Origin: Candidatus Gastranaerophilales bacterium
GTDB lineage: Bacteria > Cyanobacteriota > Vampirovibrionia > Gastranaerophilales > Gastranaerophilaceae
DNA length: 64,000 nucleotides
NCBI GenBank assembly: GCA_944325885.1
Contig: CALVBT010000009.1
Span: forward strand, 1 to 64,000
Reading direction: 5' to 3'
Shown here: piece after piece, positions 18,238-26,868 of the stretch
Layout of the letters: every line of letters starts with the position of its first letter
Numbering within the stretch: the stretch's first letter is position 1
Notes under the pieces: model-generated
Seen by the model: only the letters and a program-made list of their open reading frames with translations
Database searches by the model: none
What the model was told of the DNA's origin: nothing
Program-made: the position numbers and the translations under genes

Positions 18238-18290
18238 GTAAAAACCGGCTTTCGCAGAGACTTTCAGAAAATCCTTTTTGGAAAGCCGGT
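18238..18290 (-). terminator. terminator of the 18305-19318 gene
   Basis: Perfect 10-bp stem ACCGGCTTTC / GAAAGCCGGT (18244-18253 and 18281-18290) with a 27-base loop, followed on the minus strand by TTTTTACT. It separates the two tandem paralogues into separate units. Confidence 0.75.
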
Positions 18291-18304
18291 ATAGAATCGG
18301 AGTA

Positions 18305-19318
18305 TTATGCAAATGTTTTAAATGTTTCTTCGATGTTTTTATCAATAACCTTTTTAACTGCGTCTAACTCTGTTTGAATTGCCTGTTGTTCTGTATCTAA
18401 CTGGTCAAGGTGCAATTCAAGTGTTTTATCTTGTTGTTGAATGATTGTTGTTTTAGCGTTTATATCAGCAACCTGTTTTTCGTAAATATCTTTTTTAGCT
18501 TGATATGTTTCCATAGCAGCGTTATATGCATCTTCGTCCTGTGTAGTTTGCTGAGTCAAAGAGCAGGTAACGAGTGTGCCGTCTGCATTTGTGAAAGTAA
18601 TTTTTGACCATCTGCCTGTGCCGTCACCAGCTGAAGTGAGGATTGCATCATTGCTGAAGTCCATTACATCTCTTGTTGTACTTTCTGCAGAGTAAATATC
18701 CAGGCTGCCTGCAGCATTGATTCTGTTTACCATTTCTTCAGTTGTTTCTTCGCCGCTTGCAGCAAGTATGTAGTATTCCGTACCTGTTGCAGTATCGCTG
18801 AATTTGAAGTAATAAGCATCGTCATTGATATTTTCATTTTCAGGATCTGTTTCTTTAAAATCTTCTGTTAAAGCAGGAGCCTGAACAGGGCCTGAAATAG
18901 TTTTTGGCGAATTACCTGCAAATTGGATTGTATATACACCTTTATTTTTATCATCTTCAGTAAAGATAAATCTGTTTGTACCTGTGCCGTCAGCTTTATA
19001 ATTTGCTTTATTGGCTAATATTTCAGGTTGTTTTTTTGTATAATGCACTGTATAAGTGTCTGAATCTTTATTTGGAAGGATAGAGTTTACTGTATAGCTT
19101 TCAGAAGTAGTGTAATCAGTAAATACATACTCAGTTTTTGTATAATCAGTAGCATTAGGAGGTGTTGGCACATCCAATGCTAACATCTGGTTGAATAAAC
19201 CTGCGCTCTGGTTTGCCAGTGCTGTTCTTTCCTGGTTAACCTGTTGACCTTCATACTCTGTATTTGTCTTTCTTGCTGTTAAGCCGAGGTATCTGGCTTG
19301 TGATGCTGCCATTCCCAT
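18305..19318 (-). CDS. MGMAASQ-family paired-helix protein with central variable domain
   Basis: 337 aa paralogue of the 17075 protein. Same N-terminal box (MGMAASQARYLGLTARKTN, then EYEGQQVNQERTALANQSAG) and same C-terminal coiled coil (DQLDTEQQAIQTELDAVKK, VIDKNIEETFKTF). The middle, about residues 55-250, is different in sequence but again Thr/Asp/Tyr-rich (TKTEYVFTDYTTSESY, YTVHYTKKQP). AAAGGAG stands 8 bases before the ATG. It has its own terminator downstream and about 200 bases of leader region upstream. Probable secreted or surface structural protein; export route unknown. Confidence 0.85.
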   Translation of the reverse strand: MGMAASQARYLGLTARKTNTEYEGQQVNQERTALANQSAGLFNQMLALDVPTPPNATDYTKTEYVFTDYTTSESYTVNSILPNKDSDTYTVHYTKKQPEILANKANYKADGTGTNRFIFTEDDKNKGVYTIQFAGNSPKTISGPVQAPALTEDFKETDPENENINDDAYYFKFSDTATGTEYYILAASGEETTEEMVNRINAAGSLDIYSAESTTRDVMDFSNDAILTSAGDGTGRWSKITFTNADGTLVTCSLTQQTTQDEDAYNAAMETYQAKKDIYEKQVADINAKTTIIQQQDKTLELHLDQLDTEQQAIQTELDAVKKVIDKNIEETFKTFA

Positions 19319-19514
19319 TGCTAATACTCCTTTTGTTATTGCATATCTGTTTTTATAATCGACATTTGTAGTTGAAAACTTTAGGAATATTGTTTTAAAT
19401 GTTACAAAACTGTTACATTAAAATCTTAATTCCAGTTAATTATCTTATTATTACTGGAACTTTAACCTATCACACTATCTGTTTTTTATATAATGACAGT
19501 TTGAAAAAAATCAA

Positions 19515-19547
19515 TAAAAAATCCCGAACATTGACTTGTTCGGGATT
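19515..19547 (-). terminator. ilvC terminator
   Basis: 11-bp stem AATCCCGAACA / TGTTCGGGATT with loop TTGACT, followed on the minus strand by TTTTTTATTG; 20 bases past the ilvC stop. Confidence 0.9.
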
Positions 19548-19566
19548 TTGGTATGTTAAGAACAAT

Positions 19567-20595
19567 TTAGTTTTTATCTCTGTTGATAATTTTATCATTG
19601 TCTTTCCAGGCAAATTTAGAACGGAGTTCTTTACCAACTTTTTCAATAAGGTGTTCTTCGCCTTCTTTTTCGAGCTGTCTGAACTTTTTCATGCCTGAAT
19701 TGTATTCATTCAGCCATTCTGTAGCAAATTTGCCGTCTTGAATTTCTTTTAAGACTTTTTTCATTTCTTCTTTTACTTCTGGAGTAATTATTCTCGGACC
19801 GATAGTCAAATCACCCCATTCAGCAGTGTTGGAAATTGAATATCTCATATCAGAAATACCGCCCTGATTTACAAGGTCAACGATTAGTTTCATTTCGTGC
19901 AGACATTCAAAATAAGCCATATAAGGAGAATATCCTGCTTCTACAAGAACCTCGAACCCTGTTTTTATCAGAGCTGACAGACCACCACAAAGAACAGCCT
20001 GTTCACCGAACAAATCTGTTTCTGTTTCTTCTTTGAAGCTTGTTTCATAAATACCGGCTCTACCGGCACCTATTGCAGAAGCATAAGCAAGAGCAACATC
20101 TTTAGAATCGCCTGACGGATCTTGATATATAGCAATAAGAGAAGGCACGCCTTTGCCTGCGAGGTATTCGCTTCTTACTGTATGGCCCGGGCCTTTTGGT
20201 GCAACCATTAATACGTTTACATCAGCAGGCGGAACAATTTTTTTGAAGTGGATGTTAAATCCGTGTGCAAACATCAAATACTGACCTGCTCTCAGGTGAG
20301 GTTTGATTTGTTCTTCATAAACTTTTGCCTGAACTTCGTCAGGGATAAGAATCTGAATTAAATCAGCCCATTTTACGGCTTCTTCTATGCTGACAACTTT
20401 AAGACCTTCTGCTTCTGCTTTTTTTGCAGAAGAACCGCCCAGTCTTGCGCCGATAACAACATCTACGCCGCTGTCTTTAAGGTTTGTTGATTGGCCGTAA
20501 CCCTGTGAGCCATAACCTATAACCGCAACTTTTTTGTTTAAAATATGGCTTTTGTCAATATCGCTATCCATATAAACTTTTAATTCGTGTGCCAT
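19567..20595 (-). CDS. ilvC: ketol-acid reductoisomerase
   Basis: 342 aa, class I (short) form. Second enzyme of valine/isoleucine/leucine synthesis: rearranges and reduces acetolactate or acetohydroxybutyrate with NAD(P)H and Mg2+. Rossmann motif [11 protein letters not shown] near residue 27 and the knotted C-terminal domain with [17 protein letters not shown] and the Mg-binding [15 protein letters not shown] region. The Arg/Ser stretch [11 protein letters not shown] after the second strand suggests NADPH preference. Stands alone, without ilvB/N/D neighbours, with its own promoter and terminator. Confidence 0.97.
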   Translation of the reverse strand: MAHELKVYMDSDIDKSHILNKKVAVIGYGSQGYGQSTNLKDSGVDVVIGARLGGSSAKKAEAEGLKVVSIEEAVKWADLIQILIPDEVQAKVYEEQIKPHLRAGQYLMFAHGFNIHFKKIVPPADVNVLMVAPKGPGHTVRSEYLAGKGVPSLIAIYQDPSGDSKDVALAYASAIGAGRAGIYETSFKEETETDLFGEQAVLCGGLSALIKTGFEVLVEAGYSPYMAYFECLHEMKLIVDLVNQGGISDMRYSISNTAEWGDLTIGPRIITPEVKEEMKKVLKEIQDGKFATEWLNEYNSGMKKFRQLEKEGEEHLIEKVGKELRSKFAWKDNDKIINRDKN

Positions 20596-20632
20596 TCTCT
20601 TCTCCTTATTAGTGTAACACCTCTATTCGAGT

Positions 20633-20660
20633 ATTTTATCACATTTTTATTTGCAATCAA
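20633..20660 (-). promoter_or_regulatory. probable ilvC promoter
   Basis: On the minus strand: TTGATT (20660-20655), 16-base spacer, TAAAAT (20638-20633). An AAGGAG ribosome site follows just before the ilvC ATG. Confidence 0.55.
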
Positions 20661-20812
20661 AATAAATATGCAAATTTATTCTACTTTTGTAATAAAACAC
20701 TAGACAAATAATATCTTTTGTGCAAATATATAGTGTACAAAATACATTTGGTATTTGAAAGCAAAGACAATGAGAATTAGAAAGTATCAAAAACGACAAT
20801 TTTATACTAACT

Positions 20813-20907
20813 AGAAGGTCTTTACACAATTTTGAAAAGATTGCGCTATTGCGCATGAGCATAGTAAGAATTTTGTAAAGTCTTCTGAAAATTCGGAAGG
20901 CTTTTTT
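20813..20907 (+). promoter_or_regulatory. terminator with overlapping alternative hairpin (attenuator or small RNA)
   Basis: The terminator stem AAGTCTTCTG (20878-20887) / CGGAAGGCTT (20894-20903) is followed by TTTTTTG. Its left arm can instead pair upstream: 20813-20831 (AGAAGGTCTTTACACAATT) complements 20869-20886 (AATTTTGTAAAGTCTTCT) with two single-base bulges, enclosing a small hairpin TGCGC-TATT-GCGCA (20842-20855). The two folds exclude each other. A TATACT at 20803-20808 could start a transcript right at the first arm. No known riboswitch or T-box sequence recognised. It could equally be the 3' part of a small RNA. Confidence 0.5.
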
Positions 20908-21015
20908 GTCTGCAAAATTACTGAATGTATGTTACAAATTATAAAAAAAATGCTTTTTTATAGCACAAAATCTTATTCAGATTCATTAATACACTTAAAT
21001 CAAGGAGAAAATTAA

Positions 21016-21096
21016 ATGTTTAATAACCGACGAAATACACAATCAAGGGCAAATTCTCAAATAGTATTAGTTATGAACTTGGTATGGGGCCTATAG
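21016..21096 (+). CDS. 26-codon branched-chain-rich leader-like ORF
   Basis: Starts at ATG with AAGGAG 9 bases upstream and reads MFNNRRNTQSRAN, then SQIVLVMNLVWGL and TAG. Seven of eleven residues in IVLVMNLVWGL are Ile, Val or Leu, as in ilv/leu attenuator peptides. Its last codons overlap a stem GGGG-CC-TATAG / CTATA-CCCC (21086-21109) that ends just before the ribosome site of the next gene. The gene downstream is a membrane protein, not an amino-acid enzyme; ilvC is divergent. A genuine tiny protein is an alternative. Confidence 0.5.
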   Translation: MFNNRRNTQSRANSQIVLVMNLVWGL

Positions 21097-21128
21097 TACG
21101 CTATACCCCGTGTGTAAAGGATTTTTAA

Positions 21129-22586
21129 ATGTTAATTAATAAAATTACTTCAACTTTTGGCGATCACTCAAATTTATTACCGTTATTTACAAAAGACGTC
21201 GTAAACAGCACAGGCATGACAGCATTTTCTTACGACGCCGGCGGAAAAATAGAAGCTAAGGACAGATTCATAGATGAATTTGGTACTCAGGCTATCTGGA
21301 TGGGCGGACTTCCCGGTTTCAAATGGATTATTGACAATACTGCCTATAAACTGGCAAAAATGAATCCTGACGTTGATGTCAGACTTTTAAAAGATAAAGA
21401 ACAATTAAGTGTTGCTCAAAATTATGCAAACTCACTTAAAGACAAAAATTTTGCAAAAATATTAGCAGATACAGCTGCTCATACTAAAAAGGCACAAGGC
21501 TTGTTCCTCGGCAAATTCGCAGCTGCTACTGCTTTGACTTTGGCTTCTTTCTTTACGCTTGTTAAAGTTAAACAGCACTATACAAAGAAAGAAATTGAAA
21601 AACAGTTCTGGGCTAAAAAATCAGCTGAACTTCAATATACAAATTCCTTGGCTCAAAGCCCTGCTTTCAAGGCATTTATGCCTGCAAACAAAGCAAATAC
21701 ATCTGATTCCAACAAACAAAATAATAAAAATGTTTCATTTAAAGGTTTGGGGTCCGTGCTTTCAGGCGTTATGTTTGACCCTGTAAAGAACCTGTTTATT
21801 GTTGATGTAGGTATTACAGGTGAAAGACTTGTTAACTCAAGAACAAAAACAGAATTTGCTGAAACAGCAATAAAAGAAGGCAGCCTCTTATTCTTCCTGT
21901 ATGTTGCAGGAAGCTATGTACAAAAAGGTATAGAACAATTCAGTGAAAAACTTATGGGCAAACCAATAGGCCTGCACGCAGAGGTTCTTGCTTCTTCTTA
22001 TATGAATAAGGATATTGCTTCAGGCAAGGCTGATAAAGATGTAAATAAAGTAAAAGAATTGATTAACAATGTAAAAACAGCCAAGCAGCAATATAAAACA
22101 AAACAGTCTGATGCTGCAAAAGAATCTGTAAAAGCTGCTAAAAAAGCTCTTTATGAGTACATATACAGTGCAGAAGCTCAAGAAAATACTGTTATCAAAG
22201 CAGCAAAACATTCCGGCACCATCAAAACAATTGTAAACGGCAGCTGGTGGCAGAAATTAACAGGCAAAGCACAAAATACTCACAAAATTGATCCTTATCA
22301 ATTTATAAAAATCGGTGATATTGATGCAGTTGCTGATAATATTGCTAAATTGTCAAAACAGGCTTCAGGCCAAAAAGACTTAACAAAATTCCTGAAATCT
22401 TGCAGAAATATGAAGATTGCGTCCGTTGCTGCAAATATGGGTATAACCTGCTTGTTCTTAGGTCTGATTGTTCCTTATTCTATGATGAAATACAGAGAAA
22501 AACATCAAGACGGTAAAAAAGAATTCCACGTACAGTCAGAAATAGAAAAACAACTCGAAAAGAGCTTTAAAGGCAGAATCGCATAA
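21129..22586 (+). CDS. large hypothetical membrane protein with VSFKG box
   Basis: 485 aa, function unknown. Hydrophobic segments near residues 55, 130-147 (KFAAATALTLASFFTLV), 250-265 (SLLFFLYVAGSYV) and 440-460 (ANMGITCLFLGLIVPYSMM). The second half between them is Lys/Ala-rich and helical. It contains NVSFKGLGSVLSG near residue 202 and DVGITGERLVNSRTKTEF, features I associate with lineage-specific Melainabacteria membrane proteins (recollection, not a search). AAAGGA is upstream of the ATG. It follows the leader-like ORF by 32 bases and ends in a strong terminator. Confidence 0.8.
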   Translation: MLINKITSTFGDHSNLLPLFTKDVVNSTGMTAFSYDAGGKIEAKDRFIDEFGTQAIWMGGLPGFKWIIDNTAYKLAKMNPDVDVRLLKDKEQLSVAQNYANSLKDKNFAKILADTAAHTKKAQGLFLGKFAAATALTLASFFTLVKVKQHYTKKEIEKQFWAKKSAELQYTNSLAQSPAFKAFMPANKANTSDSNKQNNKNVSFKGLGSVLSGVMFDPVKNLFIVDVGITGERLVNSRTKTEFAETAIKEGSLLFFLYVAGSYVQKGIEQFSEKLMGKPIGLHAEVLASSYMNKDIASGKADKDVNKVKELINNVKTAKQQYKTKQSDAAKESVKAAKKALYEYIYSAEAQENTVIKAAKHSGTIKTIVNGSWWQKLTGKAQNTHKIDPYQFIKIGDIDAVADNIAKLSKQASGQKDLTKFLKSCRNMKIASVAANMGITCLFLGLIVPYSMMKYREKHQDGKKEFHVQSEIEKQLEKSFKGRIA

Positions 22587-22606
22587 TTCAATTCATTATT
22601 AATAAT

Positions 22607-22637
22607 TAAAAAGCCCTCTTTATTGTAGAGGGCTTTT
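22607..22637. terminator. bidirectional terminator between convergent genes
   Basis: AAAAAGCCCTCT / AGAGGGCTTTTTT stem with A-run before and T-run after; serves the 21129 gene and probably the convergent GNAT gene. Confidence 0.9.
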
Positions 22638-22644
22638 TTATACC

Positions 22645-23625
22645 TTATTGTACAGGTCTGTATGCCTGCGTGTAGTAATAATCTTCTTTAAAACCTAATC
22701 TTCTGTACATTTTTAGTGCAGCATAGTTGTCAGTTTCTGTGCTGGCGTTGAGTTCTGATAGGCTCAATCCGCTTTTTTCCGTTAGGAGTTTCATTGTATT
22801 GTATAGCAATGCCTCGCCAAGCCCCTTAGAACAGTGTTCTTTAAGCATCCCGACAAGAGGAATATTAGCTATTCTGCCGGCTGTAATGTTTGCAAAACAA
22901 ATGCCAACAGGTTTCTTTTTATAAAGAAGAACACTTGTCGCATTAGGAAGAAATTTGCCGTACACGCCTGTTACTATTTTATTTAAAATATCTTTTGAGC
23001 CTTCTATAGAAGCAAATCTCGGGTCAAATAAGGCATCAGATGTTTCTTTAAACGCATTGTTTATGACATTTACCATTTCATCACAGTATTTGCCGTCCCA
23101 AGTCTTTATTTCATAGTCTTCCGGTAAAGATTTTTGTTTATAATTTCTATAAACCTCTATGGACTTCAAATTAGTAAAGATAAAGCGTTCTACAGCCAGT
23201 CCTACAAGTTTAAAACCGTAGTTTGTTATTTCCGGCGTAAACTGCTCCTGAGAACCCAGCATAGGGTATGTAACCACCTTATCCTTGATTATATCTTTGT
23301 TTATTTCCATAAATTTGTCCATAAGGACACGTCTTTTTTCGTTAAGATGCTCGTCGCCGAGACAATGTATAATGTTGAGTTCAAGAGCTTCGCTAATTTC
23401 TGTTGTGTAGACCATAAATGCTGTTGGTATTTCGTCTTCAAACAAAATAAGGCAGTCAATCAGCCCTTCTTTCAGGCTGGCAATAAAGTCATCATATTCA
23501 AGAGGCTCAAGCTCAAACTTATAGACTGAGTATGCCTTATTTTTAAAGTCATTGTATACGCCTTTAAAAATGTTTTTTATATCATCTGAATATTTTCCAA
23601 CTTTATACGCTAAAGTTTCTGCCAT
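22645..23625 (-). CDS. GNAT-family N-acetyltransferase
   Basis: 326 aa. The C-terminal 100 residues carry a GNAT fold: substrate strand TSVLLYKKKPVGICFAN, the acetyl-CoA loop region CSKGLGEALLYNTMKLL and the closing motif NYAALKMYRRLGFKED. The N-terminal 180 residues look like a second, degenerate acetyltransferase domain (ECLIDCLILFEDEIPTAFMVY-like). Substrate unknown. The ATG overlaps the ribBA stop (TAATG), so it is the last gene of the rib-containing operon. No signal peptide; cytoplasmic. Confidence 0.82.
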   Translation of the reverse strand: MAETLAYKVGKYSDDIKNIFKGVYNDFKNKAYSVYKFELEPLEYDDFIASLKEGLIDCLILFEDEIPTAFMVYTTEISEALELNIIHCLGDEHLNEKRRVLMDKFMEINKDIIKDKVVTYPMLGSQEQFTPEITNYGFKLVGLAVERFIFTNLKSIEVYRNYKQKSLPEDYEIKTWDGKYCDEMVNVINNAFKETSDALFDPRFASIEGSKDILNKIVTGVYGKFLPNATSVLLYKKKPVGICFANITAGRIANIPLVGMLKEHCSKGLGEALLYNTMKLLTEKSGLSLSELNASTETDNYAALKMYRRLGFKEDYYYTQAYRPVQ

Positions 23626-24908
23626 TATACTTGCTCCGAATTATTTTGTATCTTGTCTATTTCAAGCATGTGATGCATTTTGTTGGCCTTTGTACAAAGA
23701 TATCTGTAATTGTATTTTGTACATTCCGAATCAACGTGGACTCTTTCTGCTATTTCAAGGCCGTAACCTTCTAAACCGACAATTTTTTGCGGGTTATTTG
23801 TAATTAATTTAAATCTTTTAAAGCCCAAATCTAGCAAAATCTGCGCTCCATCGCCATAATCTCTCAAGTCAGAGTTAAATCCAAGTGAAAGATTTGCCTG
23901 TATTGTGTCTTCGCCTTTGTCCTGCAGAACATAAGCTTTGATTTTATTAACAATGCCGATGCCTCTACCCTCGTGGTTCATTAGATAAACAACAGCACCT
24001 TTGCCATAATCGTCTATCATTTTCATAGAGTTTTGAAGCTGGCTGTTGCAGTCGCATCTAAGGCTGTGAAAAGTATCGCCGGTGAGGCAGATGCTGTGCA
24101 TTCTGACCAGAGGAATTTTGTCTGACCCGTCATCTTTTAACAGTGCTACATGCTCTTGCCCTGTTAACTTGTGTCTGTAGCCGATTAGTCTAAATGTGCC
24201 AAACGCAGTGGGCAGGTTTACTTCGGCTTCTCTAATCATTAGCTTTTCATTTTTAAGCCTGTAAGAGATCAGCTGAGCAACTGTAATAAATTTAATACCG
24301 TGTTTTTGTGCAAATTTGTGTAAATCATCTCTGCGAGCCATAGAACCGTCAGGATTTACAATCTCACAGCACACACCAACATCTTTTAGTCCGCCAAGTT
24401 TACATAAGTCAACAGCAGCCTCTGTATGGCCGACACGCTCAAGAACTCCGCCCTGCTTTGCTATCAAAGGAAAGATGTGTCCCGGCTGCCTTAAATCACA
24501 CGGCTGTGCATTATCGTCTGCCATAAGTTTTAGTGTAATTGACCTGTCGTAAGCAGAAACACCTGTTGTTACACCATATTTGGGGTCAGCATCAACACTC
24601 TGAGTAAAGGCTGTTCCTTTTACATCGGTGTTGTTTTTTACCATATAATCAAGGCCGAGCTTTTTTGCACGTTCAAAGCTAATTGGAGCGCAAAGCACGC
24701 CCTTTGCCTCTGAAATCATAAAATTAACATTTTCGGGTGTTGCAAACTCGGCTGCACATATAAGATCGCCTTCGTTTTCACGTGCCTCATCATCGGCTAC
24801 AATAACCATACCGCCGTTTTTGAGGGCTTCCAATGCTTCTTCTACAGTATCAAAACTGCAGTTTGCATCTTTATTAAAAACTTCTTTTATATTTTCAAGT
24901 AACGACAT
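23625..24908 (-). CDS. ribBA: bifunctional DHBP synthase / GTP cyclohydrolase II
   Basis: 427 aa. Residues 1-205 are 3,4-dihydroxy-2-butanone-4-phosphate synthase (DDEARENEGDL, SVDADPKYGVTTGVSAYDR, RQPGHIFPL, GHTEAAVDL). Residues 210-410 are GTP cyclohydrolase II with the three zinc cysteines in SICLTGDTFHSLRCDC and the MNHEGRGIG motif. Makes both precursors of riboflavin from ribulose-5-P and GTP. Overlaps ribE by TAATG upstream and the GNAT gene by TAATG downstream. ribD and ribH are not in the window. Confidence 0.97.
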   Translation of the reverse strand: MSLLENIKEVFNKDANCSFDTVEEALEALKNGGMVIVADDEARENEGDLICAAEFATPENVNFMISEAKGVLCAPISFERAKKLGLDYMVKNNTDVKGTAFTQSVDADPKYGVTTGVSAYDRSITLKLMADDNAQPCDLRQPGHIFPLIAKQGGVLERVGHTEAAVDLCKLGGLKDVGVCCEIVNPDGSMARRDDLHKFAQKHGIKFITVAQLISYRLKNEKLMIREAEVNLPTAFGTFRLIGYRHKLTGQEHVALLKDDGSDKIPLVRMHSICLTGDTFHSLRCDCNSQLQNSMKMIDDYGKGAVVYLMNHEGRGIGIVNKIKAYVLQDKGEDTIQANLSLGFNSDLRDYGDGAQILLDLGFKRFKLITNNPQKIVGLEGYGLEIAERVHVDSECTKYNYRYLCTKANKMHHMLEIDKIQNNSEQV

Positions 24909-25558
24909 TAAACAAACCCGTTTCTTTCTAATAAATCTATACTTATATTGCTTGTTTTATTGATATTATCATTCGATAATAAATATTTTTCAACATATTT
25001 GCCTATCATATCGGTTTCGATATTTACTCTGTCATTAACCTTAAGATACGCAAGGTTTGTGGATTTTAGCGTATGAGAAATTACTGCAATTGTAATCTCT
25101 TTGTTGTTTATAGCAGCTATCGTCAAACTAATGCCATCAACAGTCACCGAGCCTTTTTTTACCATTTGGCTAACAAGTTCAGACGGCACCTCAAACGTAA
25201 ATTCCGTTGTGTCGCCAGATTTAACTATCTTTGTTATTATTGCAGTACCATCTACGTGACCGCTCACAAGATGTCCATCCAGTCTGTCACAGAGTCTTAG
25301 CGTTCTTTCAAGATTAACAATCCGTCCCTCTTTAAACGAGGAAAAAGTTGTCACAGAAAGAGTTTCACACGAAGCAAATACCGTAAAACTATCCTGAGTA
25401 AATTCAATAACGGTCTGGCAGGCACCATTTATTGCAATGCTATCTCCTATTTTTAATCCATCAAGCACTTTGCTGCATTGTACAGTAATATACAGCGAAG
25501 AATCTGCCTTTTTCAGAGATGCTATTTTTCCTGTTTCTTCTACTAAACCTGTGAACAT
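24908..25558 (-). CDS. ribE: riboflavin synthase alpha subunit
   Basis: 216 aa, normal for the trimeric enzyme that dismutates two 6,7-dimethyl-8-ribityllumazines into riboflavin. Two lumazine-binding repeats: MFTGLVEETGKI ... GDSIAINGACQTV in the first and GHLVSGHVDGTAII ... GSVTVDGISLTI in the second. It is followed by ribBA with a TAATG overlap. Only 41 bases separate it from the upstream oxidoreductase gene, so there is no room for an FMN riboswitch directly before it. Confidence 0.96.
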   Translation of the reverse strand: MFTGLVEETGKIASLKKADSSLYITVQCSKVLDGLKIGDSIAINGACQTVIEFTQDSFTVFASCETLSVTTFSSFKEGRIVNLERTLRLCDRLDGHLVSGHVDGTAIITKIVKSGDTTEFTFEVPSELVSQMVKKGSVTVDGISLTIAAINNKEITIAVISHTLKSTNLAYLKVNDRVNIETDMIGKYVEKYLLSNDNINKTSNISIDLLERNGFV

Positions 25559-25599
25559 ATTTACAATTTAGCACAAAATCTGCTGTTAAAAAATATTGT

Positions 25600-26868
25600 T
25601 TAACCTAATAATTTCTTTACTTCTCTGGCAACTGCCTCGCCCATTGAAAAACAAGAGGTCTGTATTCTCAAAGCAGCCTGTGCGCTAAAATCAGTAGAAA
25701 CGCATCTGCCAGCTATAAACAGATTGTCATAATTGGCAGATTTTAATATATCAACGGGTACCTCATAGTCCACAGTCGTATGCTGCAGAGTAGAAGAATC
25801 CTTTTTATACGAATGTATATCAATAGGATAATCAGCGTGCAATACAGGATTTTCGTAGGTTTTGCCGCTTAGTAAATCCTCTTTTGTATAAACGGCTTTG
25901 CCTTTTATTCGTCTTGATTCTCGTATCCCAAGCATATCAGCAATATTGGATATATAAGAGGCCTCAAACCCTGGAAAATAAGCTTTCATAAAGCAATAAA
26001 GCCGCCAAATCTGCTTTCTGGCAGTAATAATGCCCCTTGATACAGAAACAGCATCAAGAGGGTCAATATCCTTGTCCAGTATGATTCTCGGGCAGTTTAG
26101 AGAAACTGTTCCTGGCATTGCAGGTATCGTAAACAGCTGAAAATACGATGCATCAGCCTCATTTATTATCCCGTCTTTAATACCTTGTTCAAACAATGGC
26201 CATAATGCCCATTTGCGGTCTTTATCCCAGGTGCAGGCAGTTGAAAGATGTATTTCTCCATTAATCACATCGCAAGTCGTTACATTTCTGTCTTTATCAA
26301 AATCTAAAAGCCAGTCTGAAAATTTTTTTAAATCAATCCCGGATATATGAAAGCGCAGTGTCATTGGCTGTCTGTGTTCAAAATTTTCCAGAATTTCATT
26401 TTTCAAAATTGCAGAAAAATTTCCATCGCCTGTAGCGTCTAAAAAATATAACGATTCGATATGTAACGATAAAGTTTTTGAGCAAATTTCAATAGAATGT
26501 ACATGATTTTTATCACATTTTGCATTTATGACTTCTGCATCATATATTACTTCGCATCCGACTTTTTCAAGCAAGGAGTCGAGTGCTATTTTAGCAAGTT
26601 CAGGATTGAACCACCCAGTATTGCCGTCGCAGTAAGTAATTTGCCCATTATAGAGAGAAAGCTCATCAATAAAAGCTTTATAAAATTCGCAATTTATATC
26701 TTTTGTATTGGATTTCATAGCCGGCATAACAAGAGCAGACGTTATTGACCCGCCTAGATGAATATTTTTTTCAACAATCAGTGTCTTCAAACCTGATTTT
26801 GCTGCTATATATCCTGCCGCTACTCCGGCTGTCCCGCCGCCGCAAATTACGAGGTCATATTTTTGCAT
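25600..26868 (-). CDS. FAD-dependent oxidoreductase (FAD_oxidored family)
   Basis: 422 aa. N-terminal dinucleotide-binding motif LVICGGGTAGVAAGYIAAKSG followed by EKNIHLGGSITSA, and the C-terminal FAD-contact segment LFIAGRCVSTDFSAQAALRIQTSC. This is the layout of the PF12831-type flavoproteins; the substrate is not predictable. The gene overlaps the end of the MnmD-like methyltransferase by 14 bases, suggesting coupling, and precedes ribE and ribBA, which make its cofactor precursor. No signal peptide. Confidence 0.85.
   Translation of the reverse strand: MQKYDLVICGGGTAGVAAGYIAAKSGLKTLIVEKNIHLGGSITSALVMPAMKSNTKDINCEFYKAFIDELSLYNGQITYCDGNTGWFNPELAKIALDSLLEKVGCEVIYDAEVINAKCDKNHVHSIEICSKTLSLHIESLYFLDATGDGNFSAILKNEILENFEHRQPMTLRFHISGIDLKKFSDWLLDFDKDRNVTTCDVINGEIHLSTACTWDKDRKWALWPLFEQGIKDGIINEADASYFQLFTIPAMPGTVSLNCPRIILDKDIDPLDAVSVSRGIITARKQIWRLYCFMKAYFPGFEASYISNIADMLGIRESRRIKGKAVYTKEDLLSGKTYENPVLHADYPIDIHSYKKDSSTLQHTTVDYEVPVDILKSANYDNLFIAGRCVSTDFSAQAALRIQTSCFSMGEAVAREVKKLLG

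Noticed and set aside
20647-20862. 71-codon minus-strand ORF upstream of ilvC
   Set aside because: No ribosome site or family, Cys/Ile/Phe-rich as expected of AT-rich non-coding DNA, and it covers the ilvC promoter and the hairpin region.
20596-21015. T-box, 6S, SRP or RNase P RNA in the ilvC upstream gap
   Set aside because: The T-box AGGGTGG motif and SRP GGAAGCA loop were not seen, and no RNase P signature was recognised. The structured part is reported as unknown instead.
25559-25599. FMN riboswitch before ribE
   Set aside because: Only 41 bases are available and no RFN-element sequence is seen.
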